Assembly: GCA_900544715.1 (NCBI GenBank)
Contig: UQWL01000001.1
Location: 1-64,000, forward strand
Length of the DNA: 64,000 bases
Direction of reading: 5' to 3'
Source: an uncultured Oscillospiraceae bacterium
GTDB taxonomy: Bacteria; Bacillota; Clostridia; Oscillospirales; Acutalibacteraceae
The first letter of the stretch is position 1. The number at the start of each line of letters is the position of its first letter. This document shows, piece after piece, positions 1 to 9,154 of this stretch. The notes below the pieces were generated by a model that worked only from the letters and a program-made list of their open reading frames with translations, searched no databases and was not told where the DNA came from. The translations under genes and the position numbers were made by a program.

Positions 1-79
1 CGCCATGCGCAGAGATTAAGACTGCGCCATGCGCAGAGATTAAGACTGCGCCATGCGCAGAGATTAAGACTGCGCCATG
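1..79 (+). repeat. 24-bp direct tandem repeat, three full copies plus a partial
   Basis: A 24-bp unit beginning CGCCATGCGCAG is repeated without mismatch at 1-24, 25-48 and 49-72, and a fourth copy breaks off after about 7 bases. The array touches the window edge, so its true length is unknown. The unit is a multiple of three bases and has no spacers, so it behaves as a minisatellite or coding repeat and not as a CRISPR. Confidence 0.9.
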
Positions 80-80
80 A
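3..80 (+). CDS. Possible C-terminal tail of the upstream gene (8-residue repeat PCAEIKTA)
   Basis: Read in frame 3 the tandem repeat encodes PCAEIKTA three times, then P and a TGA stop at 78-80. In dcw clusters the gene before murE is usually a class B penicillin-binding protein, and such proteins can carry low-complexity tails, so this may be its last codons. Only the repeat is visible; no conserved domain supports the call, and frame 1 of the same DNA is also open. Weak inference from repeat length and stop position. Confidence 0.25.
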   Translation, partial: PCAEIKTAPCAEIKTAPCAEIKTAP

Positions 81-178
81 CAGTGCTTTCGCCTGTAAAC
101 GATACACTGATCGGGAAGGCAGATTTCAAAAAACACACATAGAAAAAGCAAAACGGCGCCATAAAGCGCGCAGTTTTA

Positions 179-214
179 TGTTATACTACTTATATTCGAT
201 TCAGAAGTGGAGGT
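179..214 (+). promoter_or_regulatory. Extended -10 promoter and RBS for murE
   Basis: TG at 179-180, one base, then TATACT at 182-187 forms an extended -10 element; no good -35 is visible. A strong Shine-Dalgarno GGAGGT lies at 209-214, six bases before the murE ATG at 221. It would drive the division and cell-wall cluster. Confidence 0.45.
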
Positions 215-220
215 GCGGCA

Positions 221-1666
221 ATGCGTTTATCAGAATTGCTGCGGCGGGTTACCCCGGCACTGCCGGATTTCGACCCGGAGATCACATTTATCACCGACGA
301 CTCCCGTAAAGTGCGGCCTGGGTGCGCGTTTGTCTGCATCCGAGGGAATCACATCGACGGCCATACGCTGGCGGCGAAAGCAGTCGAGAACGGCGCTGCC
401 GCAGTGATTGCGCAGGCCGATACCGGGCTTTCCTGCCAGGTGCTCGTGCCGGATACGAGGGCCGCTTATTCGCTCATGTGCGAAGCGCTTTTTCACGAGC
501 CTGCGGAACAGCTCCATCTAATCGGAATTACAGGCACAAACGGAAAAACAACCTCCGCCTTCCTGATTAAAGAAATTTTGGATGCCGCGGGGTATCGCAC
601 GGGGCTGATCGGCACCGTTCAGAATATGGCGGGGGACGAGGTGTTCCCGGCCCAGCTGACCACGCCGGACCCTTATGAGCTCAACGAGCTCTTCCAAAAG
701 ATGGTAACGGCGGGCTGTACGCATTGTGTGATGGAGGTTTCTTCCCAGGCGCTCGCACAGCAGCGGGTGGCGGGGCTGCGCTTTGATATCGCACTATTTA
801 CCAATCTGACGCAGGATCATCTCGATTATCACGGCACCTTTGAAAACTATCGGGCGGCAAAGCACAAGCTCTTTGAGCAGGCAGAGCAGGCTGTTATCAA
901 TTTTGACGACCCCTCGGCCGCCGCTATAATAGAGGGCACAAGAAGCGTGGTAACCACCTATTCCATCAGGCAGGACGGCGCCGACTTTACGGCGAAAAAC
1001 GTGCGCGATCTGCCGGACTGTGTGGAATATGAGCTGGTGGGCAATGGCATGATCGGGCGCGTGCATCTCGGCATCCCCGGCCATTTTTCGGTGTATAATT
1101 CCATGGGCGCGCTGCTCTGCGCCATGAAGGCTGGCGTTCCCTTCCAACAGGCGCTGAGCGCCCTGCGCGCGGCAAAAGGGGTCAAGGGCCGCATCGAGGT
1201 GGTTCCTACCAATACGGACTATACCGTCATTATCGATTATGCCCATTCGCCGGATGGACTGGAGAATATTCTTTCCTCCCTGCGGGAGATCGCACACGGG
1301 CGGATTCTCTGCGTATTCGGCTGCGGAGGCGACCGCGACCGCACCAAACGCCCCAAAATGGGCTCTGTAGTCGCGCGGCTTGCGGATGTGGCGGTTGTTA
1401 CATCGGATAACCCGCGCTCTGAGGAGCCGAATCAAATCATCGCGGACGTGCTAGAGGGGATGAAGGATGTTCCAATCCCCGTGCATGTGGAGCCGGATCG
1501 GACAAAAGCCATCCGCCTTGCGATGCAGTTGGCGCAAAAGGACGATATCGTCTTGCTCGCCGGGAAAGGTCATGAAACCTATCAGGTTTTAAAAGCTGGG
1601 AAAATCCACTATGACGAGCGAGAGATTGTCGCACAGATTTTAGAAGAGTTGAAGCAAGAGGTTTAA
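221..1666 (+). CDS. murE: UDP-MurNAc-tripeptide synthetase MurE (meso-DAP type)
   Basis: MurE adds the third amino acid to UDP-MurNAc-L-Ala-D-Glu in the cytoplasm, using ATP. The 481-residue protein has the normal length and the Mur ligase order: N-terminal UDP-binding domain, central ATPase with GTNGKTT at about residues 106-112, and C-terminal domain. The DNPR motif at residues 396-399 is the signature that selects meso-diaminopimelate over lysine, so the organism probably has DAP-type peptidoglycan. The start is fixed by GGAGGT six bases upstream. It is the first intact gene of the cluster and ends 18 bp before murF. A shadow ORF beginning at 207 overlaps it in another frame and is not supported. 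Confidence 0.97.
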   Translation: MRLSELLRRVTPALPDFDPEITFITDDSRKVRPGCAFVCIRGNHIDGHTLAAKAVENGAAAVIAQADTGLSCQVLVPDTRAAYSLMCEALFHEPAEQLHLIGITGTNGKTTSAFLIKEILDAAGYRTGLIGTVQNMAGDEVFPAQLTTPDPYELNELFQKMVTAGCTHCVMEVSSQALAQQRVAGLRFDIALFTNLTQDHLDYHGTFENYRAAKHKLFEQAEQAVINFDDPSAAAIIEGTRSVVTTYSIRQDGADFTAKNVRDLPDCVEYELVGNGMIGRVHLGIPGHFSVYNSMGALLCAMKAGVPFQQALSALRAAKGVKGRIEVVPTNTDYTVIIDYAHSPDGLENILSSLREIAHGRILCVFGCGGDRDRTKRPKMGSVVARLADVAVVTSDNPRSEEPNQIIADVLEGMKDVPIPVHVEPDRTKAIRLAMQLAQKDDIVLLAGKGHETYQVLKAGKIHYDEREIVAQILEELKQEV

Positions 1667-1684
1667 CAGAGAGGAGAGACGCCT

Positions 1685-3046
1685 ATGCTGCCGCTTCAAA
1701 TCAGGGAAATTGCGCTGGCCTGCAAGGGAGAAGCGCATGGGGAAGCGCAAGTTACAAGCGTTTGTATCGACAGCCGGAAGATCACGCCGGGCTGCCTGTT
1801 CATCGCCATCAAGGGGGATCGTTTCGACGGGCATGATTTCGTGGAGAAGGCTTTTGCACAAGGCGCGGCGGCCGTGATGGTGCACCGTGATATGCCCTGC
1901 GGCGGGCCCTCCGTCCGGGTGGCGGATACACGCGAGGCGCTGCTTCGGTTGGCAGGCTACTACCGCCAGTTTTTCCAAATCCCCGTTGTGGGCCTCACGG
2001 GCAGCGTGGGCAAAACGACAACAAAAGAGATGACGGCCGCCGTTCTCTCAAAACGGTATAAAACCTTGAAAAATGAGGGAAACCTCAACAATGAGATCGG
2101 CATGCCCATGACGGCCTTCGGACTGGATCTAAGCTATGGCGCGGCAGTGTTTGAAATGGGGATGAGCGGCTTCGGGGAGATTGCCCGCATGGCGCGCGCC
2201 GCCGCACCAACGGTGGGAATCATCACGAACATAGGCGTTTCCCATATGGAGCAGCTGGGTTCGCGCGAAAATATCCGCAAGGCGAAGCTGGAGCTGCTCG
2301 ACGGGATGGATGAATACGCGCCGCTGATTCTGAATGGGGACGACGCGCTGCTCGCGGGCGCGCAAATTAAAGGGCGGCCGGTATTCTATTATGGAATAGA
2401 AGAAGCGCGCTGCCGCATCCGCGCGCGGGAAATTACGCAGACTGACCGCACGCTCTCCTTCACGATCGACTATGGCTATGGCAGCGTCAGCGTCCAGATG
2501 CCCGTAGTGGGGATGCATTTTGTCTATGATGCGCTCGCGGCCTTTACAGCGGGGCTGATCCTCGGCGTTGCCCCGCAGGCTGCCGCCCAGGCGCTGGGCG
2601 AATATGAGCCGGCAGGGATGCGCCAGCGCGTCAGGCAGGCAAATGGCGTGACGATCCTGGAGGATTGCTATAATGCGAGCCCGGATTCCATGCGCGCGGC
2701 AATCCGGGCGCTCCGGATGCTGGATGCCAAGCGTCACATCGCCGTGCTGGGCGATATGCTGGAGCTCGGCGCGCTCTCCGGGCAGGCGCACGCGCAGATC
2801 GGAGCATTTGTGGCGCAGGAGGGAGTTACGATTCTTTTTGCCTGTGGGCCCGAATCAGCCAGGATGGCGCAGGCAGCTAACGAGGCGGGCATTGCACAGT
2901 GCTTTTATGCGGCTGACAAAAATGGGCTGCTGGAAGAGCTGCTGCGCACGCTCCAGCCGGGTGACGCCGTGCTTTTCAAAGCGAGCCGCGGCATGCGGTT
3001 CGAGGAGCTAATCGAAGCAATTTATGAGGGGTGGAAAATCAAATGA
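1685..3046 (+). CDS. murF: UDP-MurNAc-tripeptide--D-Ala-D-Ala ligase MurF
   Basis: MurF joins D-Ala-D-Ala to the UDP-MurNAc tripeptide, completing the cytoplasmic pentapeptide precursor. The 453-residue protein has an N-terminal domain resembling MurE, a P-loop GSVGKTT near residues 107-113 and the conserved NEGNLNNEIG segment that follows in MurF. An AGGAGA ribosome-binding site precedes the ATG at 1685. Its TGA overlaps the mraY ATG in an ATGA tetranucleotide at 3043-3046, which indicates translational coupling and makes co-transcription with mraY near certain. Confidence 0.96.
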   Translation: MLPLQIREIALACKGEAHGEAQVTSVCIDSRKITPGCLFIAIKGDRFDGHDFVEKAFAQGAAAVMVHRDMPCGGPSVRVADTREALLRLAGYYRQFFQIPVVGLTGSVGKTTTKEMTAAVLSKRYKTLKNEGNLNNEIGMPMTAFGLDLSYGAAVFEMGMSGFGEIARMARAAAPTVGIITNIGVSHMEQLGSRENIRKAKLELLDGMDEYAPLILNGDDALLAGAQIKGRPVFYYGIEEARCRIRAREITQTDRTLSFTIDYGYGSVSVQMPVVGMHFVYDALAAFTAGLILGVAPQAAAQALGEYEPAGMRQRVRQANGVTILEDCYNASPDSMRAAIRALRMLDAKRHIAVLGDMLELGALSGQAHAQIGAFVAQEGVTILFACGPESARMAQAANEAGIAQCFYAADKNGLLEELLRTLQPGDAVLFKASRGMRFEELIEAIYEGWKIK

Positions 3047-4080
3047 ACACAACGGTTGCAATCATACTATGCGCTGTGCTCGGCTTTGTGGTATCGGCGC
3101 TGCTGGGTATCGTGCTGGTGCCATGGCTGCACAAGCTGAAATTTGGGCAGACGATTTTGGATATCGGACCGAGTTGGCATAAAAAAAAGCAGGGCACGCC
3201 TACTATGGGCGGCATTATGTTCATCATCGCCACAATTGCAGCGCTTTTGGCCGTGACACTGACCGATTATTTTTTAGGCGGGCATCTCGTGCAGGGGGCC
3301 GACCTGAGTGGCGCAAACGCGAACACAAAGCTCTGGGGAGGCATCCTGATGGCGCTTGGCTTTGCCATCATCGGCTTTGCGGATGATTACATCAAGGTGG
3401 TCAAAAAACGCAACCTTGGGCTGACGGAAAAGCAAAAGACGGCCGCACAGCTTCTTGTGGCGGTGGCCTACCTTGCCTCTTTGCATATTGCAAACGGAAC
3501 GTATATGTATATCCCCTTCCTGGGAAATATCCTTCTTCACCCGATTGTCTATTATTTATTTGGCATTATCGTCATCTATGCGGCGACCAATGCCGTCAAT
3601 TTTACCGATGGGATCGACGGCCTGTGCGGCAGCGTGACGATGCTCGCCGCAATTTCCTTTACGATCATGGGCGTTCTGCGGCAGGCGATGGGCGTGAGCA
3701 TCATGGGCGCGGCGCTCGCCGGCGCATGCGGCGGATACCTGATTTGGAACTGGTATCCGGGCAAGGTTATGATGGGCGACACCGGCTCTATGTTCCTCGG
3801 CGGTATGGTAGTGGCGCTGGCCTATTCGCTGGATTGCCCGATTATTTTGGTGCCGGTGGGCATTATATATGTAATCGAAGGCGGCTCCGTGGTTATCCAG
3901 CGCACCTATTTTAAAATTACGAAGCATAAAACGGGCACTGGCAAGCGTATTTTCAAAATGACCCCCATTCATCACGGACTGGAAATGTCCGGCTGGAAAG
4001 AGACGAAGATCGTTTTTGTGTTTAGCGCAATCACGATCTTGGGCGGGGCTTTGGGAGCTTTGCTTATGTATTTCGGCTGA
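3043..4080 (+). CDS. mraY: Phospho-MurNAc-pentapeptide transferase MraY
   Basis: MraY is the membrane enzyme that transfers phospho-MurNAc-pentapeptide to undecaprenyl phosphate, giving lipid I. It is a polytopic membrane protein of 345 residues with the family signatures NAVNFTDGIDGL and MGDTGSMFLGG, whose aspartates bind Mg2+. I place the start at the ATG at 3043, overlapping the murF stop, and not at the upstream in-frame GTG at 3031, because GAGGGG at 3026-3031 is then a well-spaced ribosome-binding site. The murD gene usually found next is missing; ftsW follows after 37 bp. Confidence 0.96.
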   Translation: MNTTVAIILCAVLGFVVSALLGIVLVPWLHKLKFGQTILDIGPSWHKKKQGTPTMGGIMFIIATIAALLAVTLTDYFLGGHLVQGADLSGANANTKLWGGILMALGFAIIGFADDYIKVVKKRNLGLTEKQKTAAQLLVAVAYLASLHIANGTYMYIPFLGNILLHPIVYYLFGIIVIYAATNAVNFTDGIDGLCGSVTMLAAISFTIMGVLRQAMGVSIMGAALAGACGGYLIWNWYPGKVMMGDTGSMFLGGMVVALAYSLDCPIILVPVGIIYVIEGGSVVIQRTYFKITKHKTGTGKRIFKMTPIHHGLEMSGWKETKIVFVFSAITILGGALGALLMYFG

Positions 4081-4117
4081 GAATTCCCGGCCGGATGGAA
4101 ACGAAGGAGGCCTGATC

Positions 4118-5395
4118 ATGGCAGACAGAGCGAATACGGCGCGCAACCGCAACCGAATGCAGCCTCAGGGCACAAGCAAGGTCTCTGCGCTGCGTAAACT
4201 GATGTCAAAGGATGCGTTTGACGTGCCCTTTATGATGTTTACGCTCGCTCTTTTGACCATCGGCCTGATTATGCTGCTTTCTTCCAGCTATACCTACGCC
4301 TATTATAACAACCATGGGGACAGCACGTATTATTTTAAGCGGCAGCTGATTTTTGCCATCGTAGGCGTGGTGTTGATGTTTCTGGTGTCAAAGATCAACT
4401 ATGAATGGTATAAGTACCTTGCCATCCCCGGCATTGCGATATCGATCGTGCTGCTGGTCGTGGTGCTGTTTTACCACACCAATCTGGGCGATTTCAAGCG
4501 CTGGATTCCGCTGCCCGGTGGCTTCACCTTCCAGCCTTCGGAGATCGCCAAGGTGGCGCTGGTGCTCTTTTGTGCCTGGAGTATGGAGAAGCACCACCGG
4601 CAGATCATTGATAAAACGCCCTCGCGAGGGAAGGCAGCGAGCTTCCTGCGGGATAAAACCAACGGCCTGATCAACCCCTGCAAGGCAACGTCCACGCTCT
4701 ATATGCTCTTTTATGCCGCGGTGATCTGCCTGATGTGCGGGCTTGTGTTTTTAGAAAACCATCTGTCCGGTACGATTTTGATGTTTTCCATCGGCGTGGC
4801 GATGATGTTCTTCGGCGAGGTAAAAATGCGTTGGTTCGTGATCGGTGCGGTCGCAGTGATCGCAGTGGTGGCTTTTTTCGTCATTTTTCCAGATAAGCTG
4901 CCATCCTATGCGGCAAAGCGCATCACGGCATGGCTGGATAAGGATTTCGATCCCTTCGGCGCGCGCTGGCAAACAAACCAGTCACTCTACGCGATCGGTT
5001 CCGGCGGGTTCCTGGGGGCGGGGCTTGGCAATTCCAAGCAGAAGCACCTCTATGTGTCTGAGCCGCAGAATGACTTTATCTTTTCTATCGTTTGCGAAGA
5101 GCTCGGTTTCATAGGGGCAACGGCGATTATCATCCTGTTTGGCCTGCTTGTGTGGCGCGGCTTCGTCATCGCCATGAAAGCGCGCGACCGTTTCGGCGCG
5201 CTGCTCGCCATGGGGCTTGTCTTTCAAGTGGGCCTTCAGGTGGCACTGAATATCGCAGTTGTTACGGATACAGTGCCCAATACGGGTATTTCCCTGCCGT
5301 TCTTCAGCTACGGCGGCACCTCGCTGATGATTTTGCTGATGGAAATGGGGATCGTTTTATCCGTATCACGGTATTCCAGGGTGCGAAAAATGTAA
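4118..5395 (+). CDS. ftsW: SEDS-family peptidoglycan glycosyltransferase FtsW (or SpoVE)
   Basis: A SEDS integral membrane protein that polymerises lipid II, usually with a class B penicillin-binding protein, at the septum. The start at 4118 is fixed by AAGGAGG seven bases upstream; an open frame extends back to 4016 inside mraY but has no ribosome-binding site. The 425-residue protein has a basic cytoplasmic N-terminus, about ten membrane segments and the SEDS signature NTGISLPFFSYGGTS near its C-terminus. Position between mraY and murG is typical of ftsW or spoVE, and the sequence alone does not separate these two. Confidence 0.92.
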   Translation: MADRANTARNRNRMQPQGTSKVSALRKLMSKDAFDVPFMMFTLALLTIGLIMLLSSSYTYAYYNNHGDSTYYFKRQLIFAIVGVVLMFLVSKINYEWYKYLAIPGIAISIVLLVVVLFYHTNLGDFKRWIPLPGGFTFQPSEIAKVALVLFCAWSMEKHHRQIIDKTPSRGKAASFLRDKTNGLINPCKATSTLYMLFYAAVICLMCGLVFLENHLSGTILMFSIGVAMMFFGEVKMRWFVIGAVAVIAVVAFFVIFPDKLPSYAAKRITAWLDKDFDPFGARWQTNQSLYAIGSGGFLGAGLGNSKQKHLYVSEPQNDFIFSIVCEELGFIGATAIIILFGLLVWRGFVIAMKARDRFGALLAMGLVFQVGLQVALNIAVVTDTVPNTGISLPFFSYGGTSLMILLMEMGIVLSVSRYSRVRKM

Positions 5396-5454
5396 AACAA
5401 CATCGGTGAAAAATTCTTACGCTCAGATTGTAAGGAAGAGAAAGGGAAAGGCTT

Positions 5455-6579
5455 ATGAAGGTTTTATTTGCCGCCGGCGGGACGGGCGGCCATATCAACC
5501 CCGCACTGGCAGCCGCGGGGATGGTGCGTGAGCGCCATCCGGACGCACAGATCCTGTTTGTCGGCACGGCCGAAAAAATGGAGGCGCGCCTCGTCCCTGC
5601 TGCGGGATATGATTTTAAAACGATCGATATCAGCGGCTTTCAGCGGAAGATGACGCTGGAGAACATAAAACGCAATCTCGGCACACTCTCCAAGCTGCTC
5701 AAATCCTCCGCACAGGCAAAGAAAATCCTGCTTGATTTTCAGCCGGATGTGGTGGTGGGCTTTGGAGGCTATGTCAGCGGACCGGTGCTGCGCATGGCGG
5801 CAAAGCTCGGCTTTCCAACCGCGATTCATGAGCAAAACGCTTTTCCAGGCAAAACAAACAAGGTGCTTGCCGGGAAGGTGGATCAGGTGATGCTCGCCGT
5901 TCCCGCGGCCGAGCAGTATCTAAATGCAAAAAATCCGTGCACCGTGACGGGGCTTCCCGTGCGCGGCGAGCTGCTGCGCGCAGATCGCACGCTCTCACGC
6001 TTTGAGCTGGGGCTCGACGATCGCCCACTGGTGCTTTCCATGGGCGGAAGCCTGGGGGCGGAGGCGATTAACCGGGCAATGGTGGAGGTGATCGCTGAAC
6101 GCCACCAGCAGGCGGACTGCTATTTTATGCATGCCATGGGGCAGTACGGCCTGTGGGTGAAGGATGCGCTCAAGGAAAAGGGCGTGGATCCTGACCGCGA
6201 AAAGCATGTCATTATCCGGGAATATATCGACGATATGTATCGCTGCATGGCGGCGGCGGATGTAGTGATCTGCCGCTCTGGCGCCAGCTCTCTGAGCGAG
6301 ATTGAGGCGATGGGCAAGGCGTCCATCCTGATCCCTTCCCCCAATGTGGCGGAGAATCATCAATACCACAACGCGATGGCGCTTGTCAGCAAAGATGCCG
6401 CGGTGCTCATCGAGGAGAAAGAACTGACAGGGGAGCGATTGGCTCAGGAACTCGACCGGCTGCTGAGCAGCCCGGAGCGCCGCGAGAAGCTCGGGGCAAA
6501 CGCGAAAGCCCTCGCAATCACAGATGCAAATGAGCGGATTTACGGGGTGATTGCAGGCCTGGCGCAAAAGGATCAGTAA
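5455..6579 (+). CDS. murG: UDP-GlcNAc:lipid I GlcNAc transferase MurG
   Basis: MurG is a peripheral membrane GT28 glycosyltransferase that converts lipid I to lipid II. The N-terminus carries the glycine-rich GGTGGHINPAL loop (residues 8-18), and the C-terminal Rossmann domain carries the MGGSLGA loop and an IEAMGKASILIPSP segment that binds the nucleotide sugar. At 374 residues it is full length. AAGGGAAAGG just upstream serves as ribosome-binding site. The 130-bp gap to murA is AT-richer, and no convincing promoter was found in it. Confidence 0.96.
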   Translation: MKVLFAAGGTGGHINPALAAAGMVRERHPDAQILFVGTAEKMEARLVPAAGYDFKTIDISGFQRKMTLENIKRNLGTLSKLLKSSAQAKKILLDFQPDVVVGFGGYVSGPVLRMAAKLGFPTAIHEQNAFPGKTNKVLAGKVDQVMLAVPAAEQYLNAKNPCTVTGLPVRGELLRADRTLSRFELGLDDRPLVLSMGGSLGAEAINRAMVEVIAERHQQADCYFMHAMGQYGLWVKDALKEKGVDPDREKHVIIREYIDDMYRCMAAADVVICRSGASSLSEIEAMGKASILIPSPNVAENHQYHNAMALVSKDAAVLIEEKELTGERLAQELDRLLSSPERREKLGANAKALAITDANERIYGVIAGLAQKDQ

Positions 6580-6709
6580 TCTTAAATTTGGATGGCCCAA
6601 TCCATTCTGGCTCGTTTTCTCTTTTCACGCATATTCCACCCCTTGCATAGTATATTGCAGGGCGGCAAAACGGCCCGCTTGTGTTTTTTATGCGAAAGGG
6701 TGTGCGACA

Positions 6710-7990
6710 ATGGAGAAAATCGTTATTGAAGGCGGGAAGCGCTTGAGCGGGGAGCTGAGGATACACGGCTCTAAAAACAGTGCCCTGCCGATTCTTGCGG
6801 CTGCCGTTTTGACCAATAAGCCTTGCGTCATACATAACTGCCCCAGGCTGACAGATGTAGACGCGGCGATCCGTATTTTAACGTATCTCGGCTGCAAGGT
6901 GGAGCGGGAGGACAACACGGTCACGATAGATGCCGCCAGCATCGAGCGCTCCGATATCCCGGATCATCTGATGCGGGAGATGCGCTCTTCCGTGGTGTTC
7001 CTCGGCCCGATTTTGGCACGGATGGGCCAGGCAAGCCTGTCAACGCCGGGCGGCTGTGAAATCGGATTGAGGCCGATTGACCTGCATCTTTCCGCCATGC
7101 GGCAATTTGGTGTGGAGATTCAGGAGGAGCACGGCAGGCTCGACTGTGTTTGCCCGGAGCCGATGAAGGGCGTGAAGATTGCACTGTCCTTCCCGAGTGT
7201 GGGCGCTACGGAAAACATCATGCTTGCCGCCGCCACGGCACGGGGGCGCACGGTGCTTGTCAATGCGGCGCGGGAGCCGGAAATCAGTGACCTTGCCGAT
7301 TTCCTCAACGGGTGCGGCGCGCGCATCCACGGCGCAGGGGAAGGAACGATCGTTATAAACGGCGTAAAAGCTCTGTCCGGCACAGAACACACGGTGATTC
7401 CGGATCGCATTACGGCCGCAACCTACATGGCCGCCGCGGCAGTGACGCACGGCCATTTGACACTGCGGGATATTATTCCGGCGCATCTGGGGCCGGTCAT
7501 TCCCGTGATGGAGGAGGCTGGCTGTGATATCAGCATCTGCGCGCGGGATTTGACGATCAGCGCGCCGCCCCGGCTCCACCGGGTGCACACGGTGCGGACG
7601 ATGCCCTATCCGGGTTTCCCAACCGATGCGCAGGCGCCTGTGATGGCGATGACCGCAATTGCCGACGGCACCAGTGTTATTATTGAAAATATATTTGAAA
7701 GCCGTTATAAGCACGTCAGCGAGCTAATGCGATTGGGCGCCCATATCAAGGTGGAGGGGCGCGTAGCGGTTGTGGAGGGTGTGCCGTTTTTATCGGGCGC
7801 GCCGGTGGTAGCCCCCGATCTGCGGGGAGGTTCCTCGCTGGTGATTGCAGGCCTGTCCGCCCGTGGCAGCACAGAAATCACTGGCATCCGGCATATCGAC
7901 CGCGGATATGAAAAGATTGAGGAAAGCCTCCAGGCGATTGGGGCGCAAATCAAAAGGGAGATCTGTGATGAACCAAAAGAAGAATTCTAA
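6710..7990 (+). CDS. murA: UDP-GlcNAc 1-carboxyvinyltransferase MurA
   Basis: MurA transfers enolpyruvate from phosphoenolpyruvate to UDP-GlcNAc, the first committed step of peptidoglycan synthesis. The catalytic cysteine that fosfomycin alkylates is present as C116 in the PGGCEIG loop, so the enzyme should be fosfomycin-sensitive by the usual rule. The start is the ATG at 6710, giving the N-terminus MEKIVIEGG typical of the family; the frame is open back to 6551 into murG but without conservation. The 426-residue protein overlaps ftsQ by 23 bp, so the two are translationally linked. Confidence 0.96.
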   Translation: MEKIVIEGGKRLSGELRIHGSKNSALPILAAAVLTNKPCVIHNCPRLTDVDAAIRILTYLGCKVEREDNTVTIDAASIERSDIPDHLMREMRSSVVFLGPILARMGQASLSTPGGCEIGLRPIDLHLSAMRQFGVEIQEEHGRLDCVCPEPMKGVKIALSFPSVGATENIMLAAATARGRTVLVNAAREPEISDLADFLNGCGARIHGAGEGTIVINGVKALSGTEHTVIPDRITAATYMAAAAVTHGHLTLRDIIPAHLGPVIPVMEEAGCDISICARDLTISAPPRLHRVHTVRTMPYPGFPTDAQAPVMAMTAIADGTSVIIENIFESRYKHVSELMRLGAHIKVEGRVAVVEGVPFLSGAPVVAPDLRGGSSLVIAGLSARGSTEITGIRHIDRGYEKIEESLQAIGAQIKREICDEPKEEF

Positions 7991-8948
7991 TCAAAAACGG
8001 ACAGCCGGCCCGCAGAAGAGGCCGGCTGCGCCTGCACAGGCGGAGCAGACGCAGCGTTCCCGCGATGAGATCCGGCGCGAGCAGCAATTGCGCTCGCTGA
8101 AAAAACGGCGCAGGAAAAAGGCAATCCTTTATCTTGTGTTGTTTTTGCTGCTTCTCTGCGTGGGCGCGGTGCTGACGTTCACGGTGTTTTTTCATATTGC
8201 GGCTTTTGAGGTGAAGGGCAACAGCCGCTATAACGCACAGGAGATCATAGAGGCCTCCGGCATTGCCAAAGGGGAAAACCTTTTTCTGTGCAAAACAGAG
8301 CAGGCGGCCGGACGGATTGCGGAAAAGCTCCCCTATGTGGAATCTGTCACCATCAAGCGTAAGTTGCCGGACAAGCTGGTGCTCACCGTAAAGGAGGCAC
8401 AGCTCAAGCTCGCCGTGCAGCAGGGAAACTCCTATCTCATCATGACAGGCAGCGGCAAAGTGCTGGAGATCGGCGCGACAGAGTTGCCCGAGGGGGCTGC
8501 CCTGCTCAAGGGTGTCGAGGTAAAAAGCGCTTCTCCCGGCAAACAGGCCAGCTTCCCGCCAAAGACGCAGGAAAGCACGCGAGCGGCAGGCGAAACGGTG
8601 GTTGAGCAGCAGGAAAACGACCAATCGCAGGAAAAAACGGTGCTTGACCATTTGCTGGATGCTGTGCAGGAGACGAGGCTTTCCGGAATCACACGGATCG
8701 ATTTATCTGACCTTGAGGATATCCGTGTGGTTTATCAGGGCCGCATGGAGATGCTGCTGGGCGAAGATGACCAGCTTGCGCAGAAGCTGAAGCTCGGCCA
8801 AGAGGTGATTGCGCGCGAGGAGGAGAGTAACCCGGATAAAAAGGGCAGCATTAATCTGACAATCCCTAAAAAGGCCTTTTTCAGTGAAACGGTCGAACCA
8901 GCTCAGACAAGCAAGGCTTCCCAGCCAGCAACGCAGGCCGAGGAATGA
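7968..8948 (+). CDS. ftsQ: Cell division protein FtsQ/DivIB
   Basis: Bitopic division protein that with DivIC and FtsL regulates septal peptidoglycan synthesis. The start is the ATG at 7968 inside the murA end, preceded by AAAAGGGAG. The 326-residue protein has a charged, Q/K/R-rich cytoplasmic tail of about 50 residues, one membrane segment (about residues 52-75), then a POTRA domain starting FEVKGNSRYNAQEI. The stretch at about residues 180-225 is polar and Q/E-rich and probably a disordered linker. Its place between murA and ftsZ is normal for Clostridia. Confidence 0.9.
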   Translation: MNQKKNSNQKRTAGPQKRPAAPAQAEQTQRSRDEIRREQQLRSLKKRRRKKAILYLVLFLLLLCVGAVLTFTVFFHIAAFEVKGNSRYNAQEIIEASGIAKGENLFLCKTEQAAGRIAEKLPYVESVTIKRKLPDKLVLTVKEAQLKLAVQQGNSYLIMTGSGKVLEIGATELPEGAALLKGVEVKSASPGKQASFPPKTQESTRAAGETVVEQQENDQSQEKTVLDHLLDAVQETRLSGITRIDLSDLEDIRVVYQGRMEMLLGEDDQLAQKLKLGQEVIAREEESNPDKKGSINLTIPKKAFFSETVEPAQTSKASQPATQAEE

Positions 8949-8997
8949 TGGAAAAGCGAGCTGGGCGAAAAAATATCCAAATTCTTTTTCTATCATA

Positions 8998-9026
8998 TTG
9001 AATTTTACCCCCCGCCGTGTTAGTAT
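8998..9026 (+). promoter_or_regulatory. Promoter upstream of ftsZ
   Basis: TTGAAT at 8998-9003 and TAGTAT at 9021-9026 are separated by 17 bp, a near-consensus sigma-A promoter in the 206-bp gap between ftsQ and ftsZ. It would give ftsZ an independent transcript starting near 9033. Confidence 0.6.
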
Positions 9027-9036
9027 ATTACTAATC

Positions 9037-9067
9037 ATCCTGTATCTTGATGCCAAGATGGCAGGAT
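9037..9067 (+). promoter_or_regulatory. Stable hairpin at the 5' end of the ftsZ transcript
   Basis: ATCCTG-T-ATCTTG pairs with CAAGAT-GG-CAGGAT around an ATGC loop, giving 12 base pairs with one small internal bulge. It lies a few bases after the predicted transcription start and has no T-tract, so it looks like a 5' stabiliser or control hairpin and not a terminator. Confidence 0.45.
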
Positions 9068-9154
9068 ACGGTGCGCGGCTCGCCGGGGCGGCGTTGTTTG
9101 CAGTTGCCTTTTGCGTTTTGTTTTACATAGATTGTTCAATAGGGGGATGTACGA

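Noticed and set aside
1..79. Tandem repeat considered as CRISPR
   Set aside because: The units are contiguous with no spacers and no cas genes are present.
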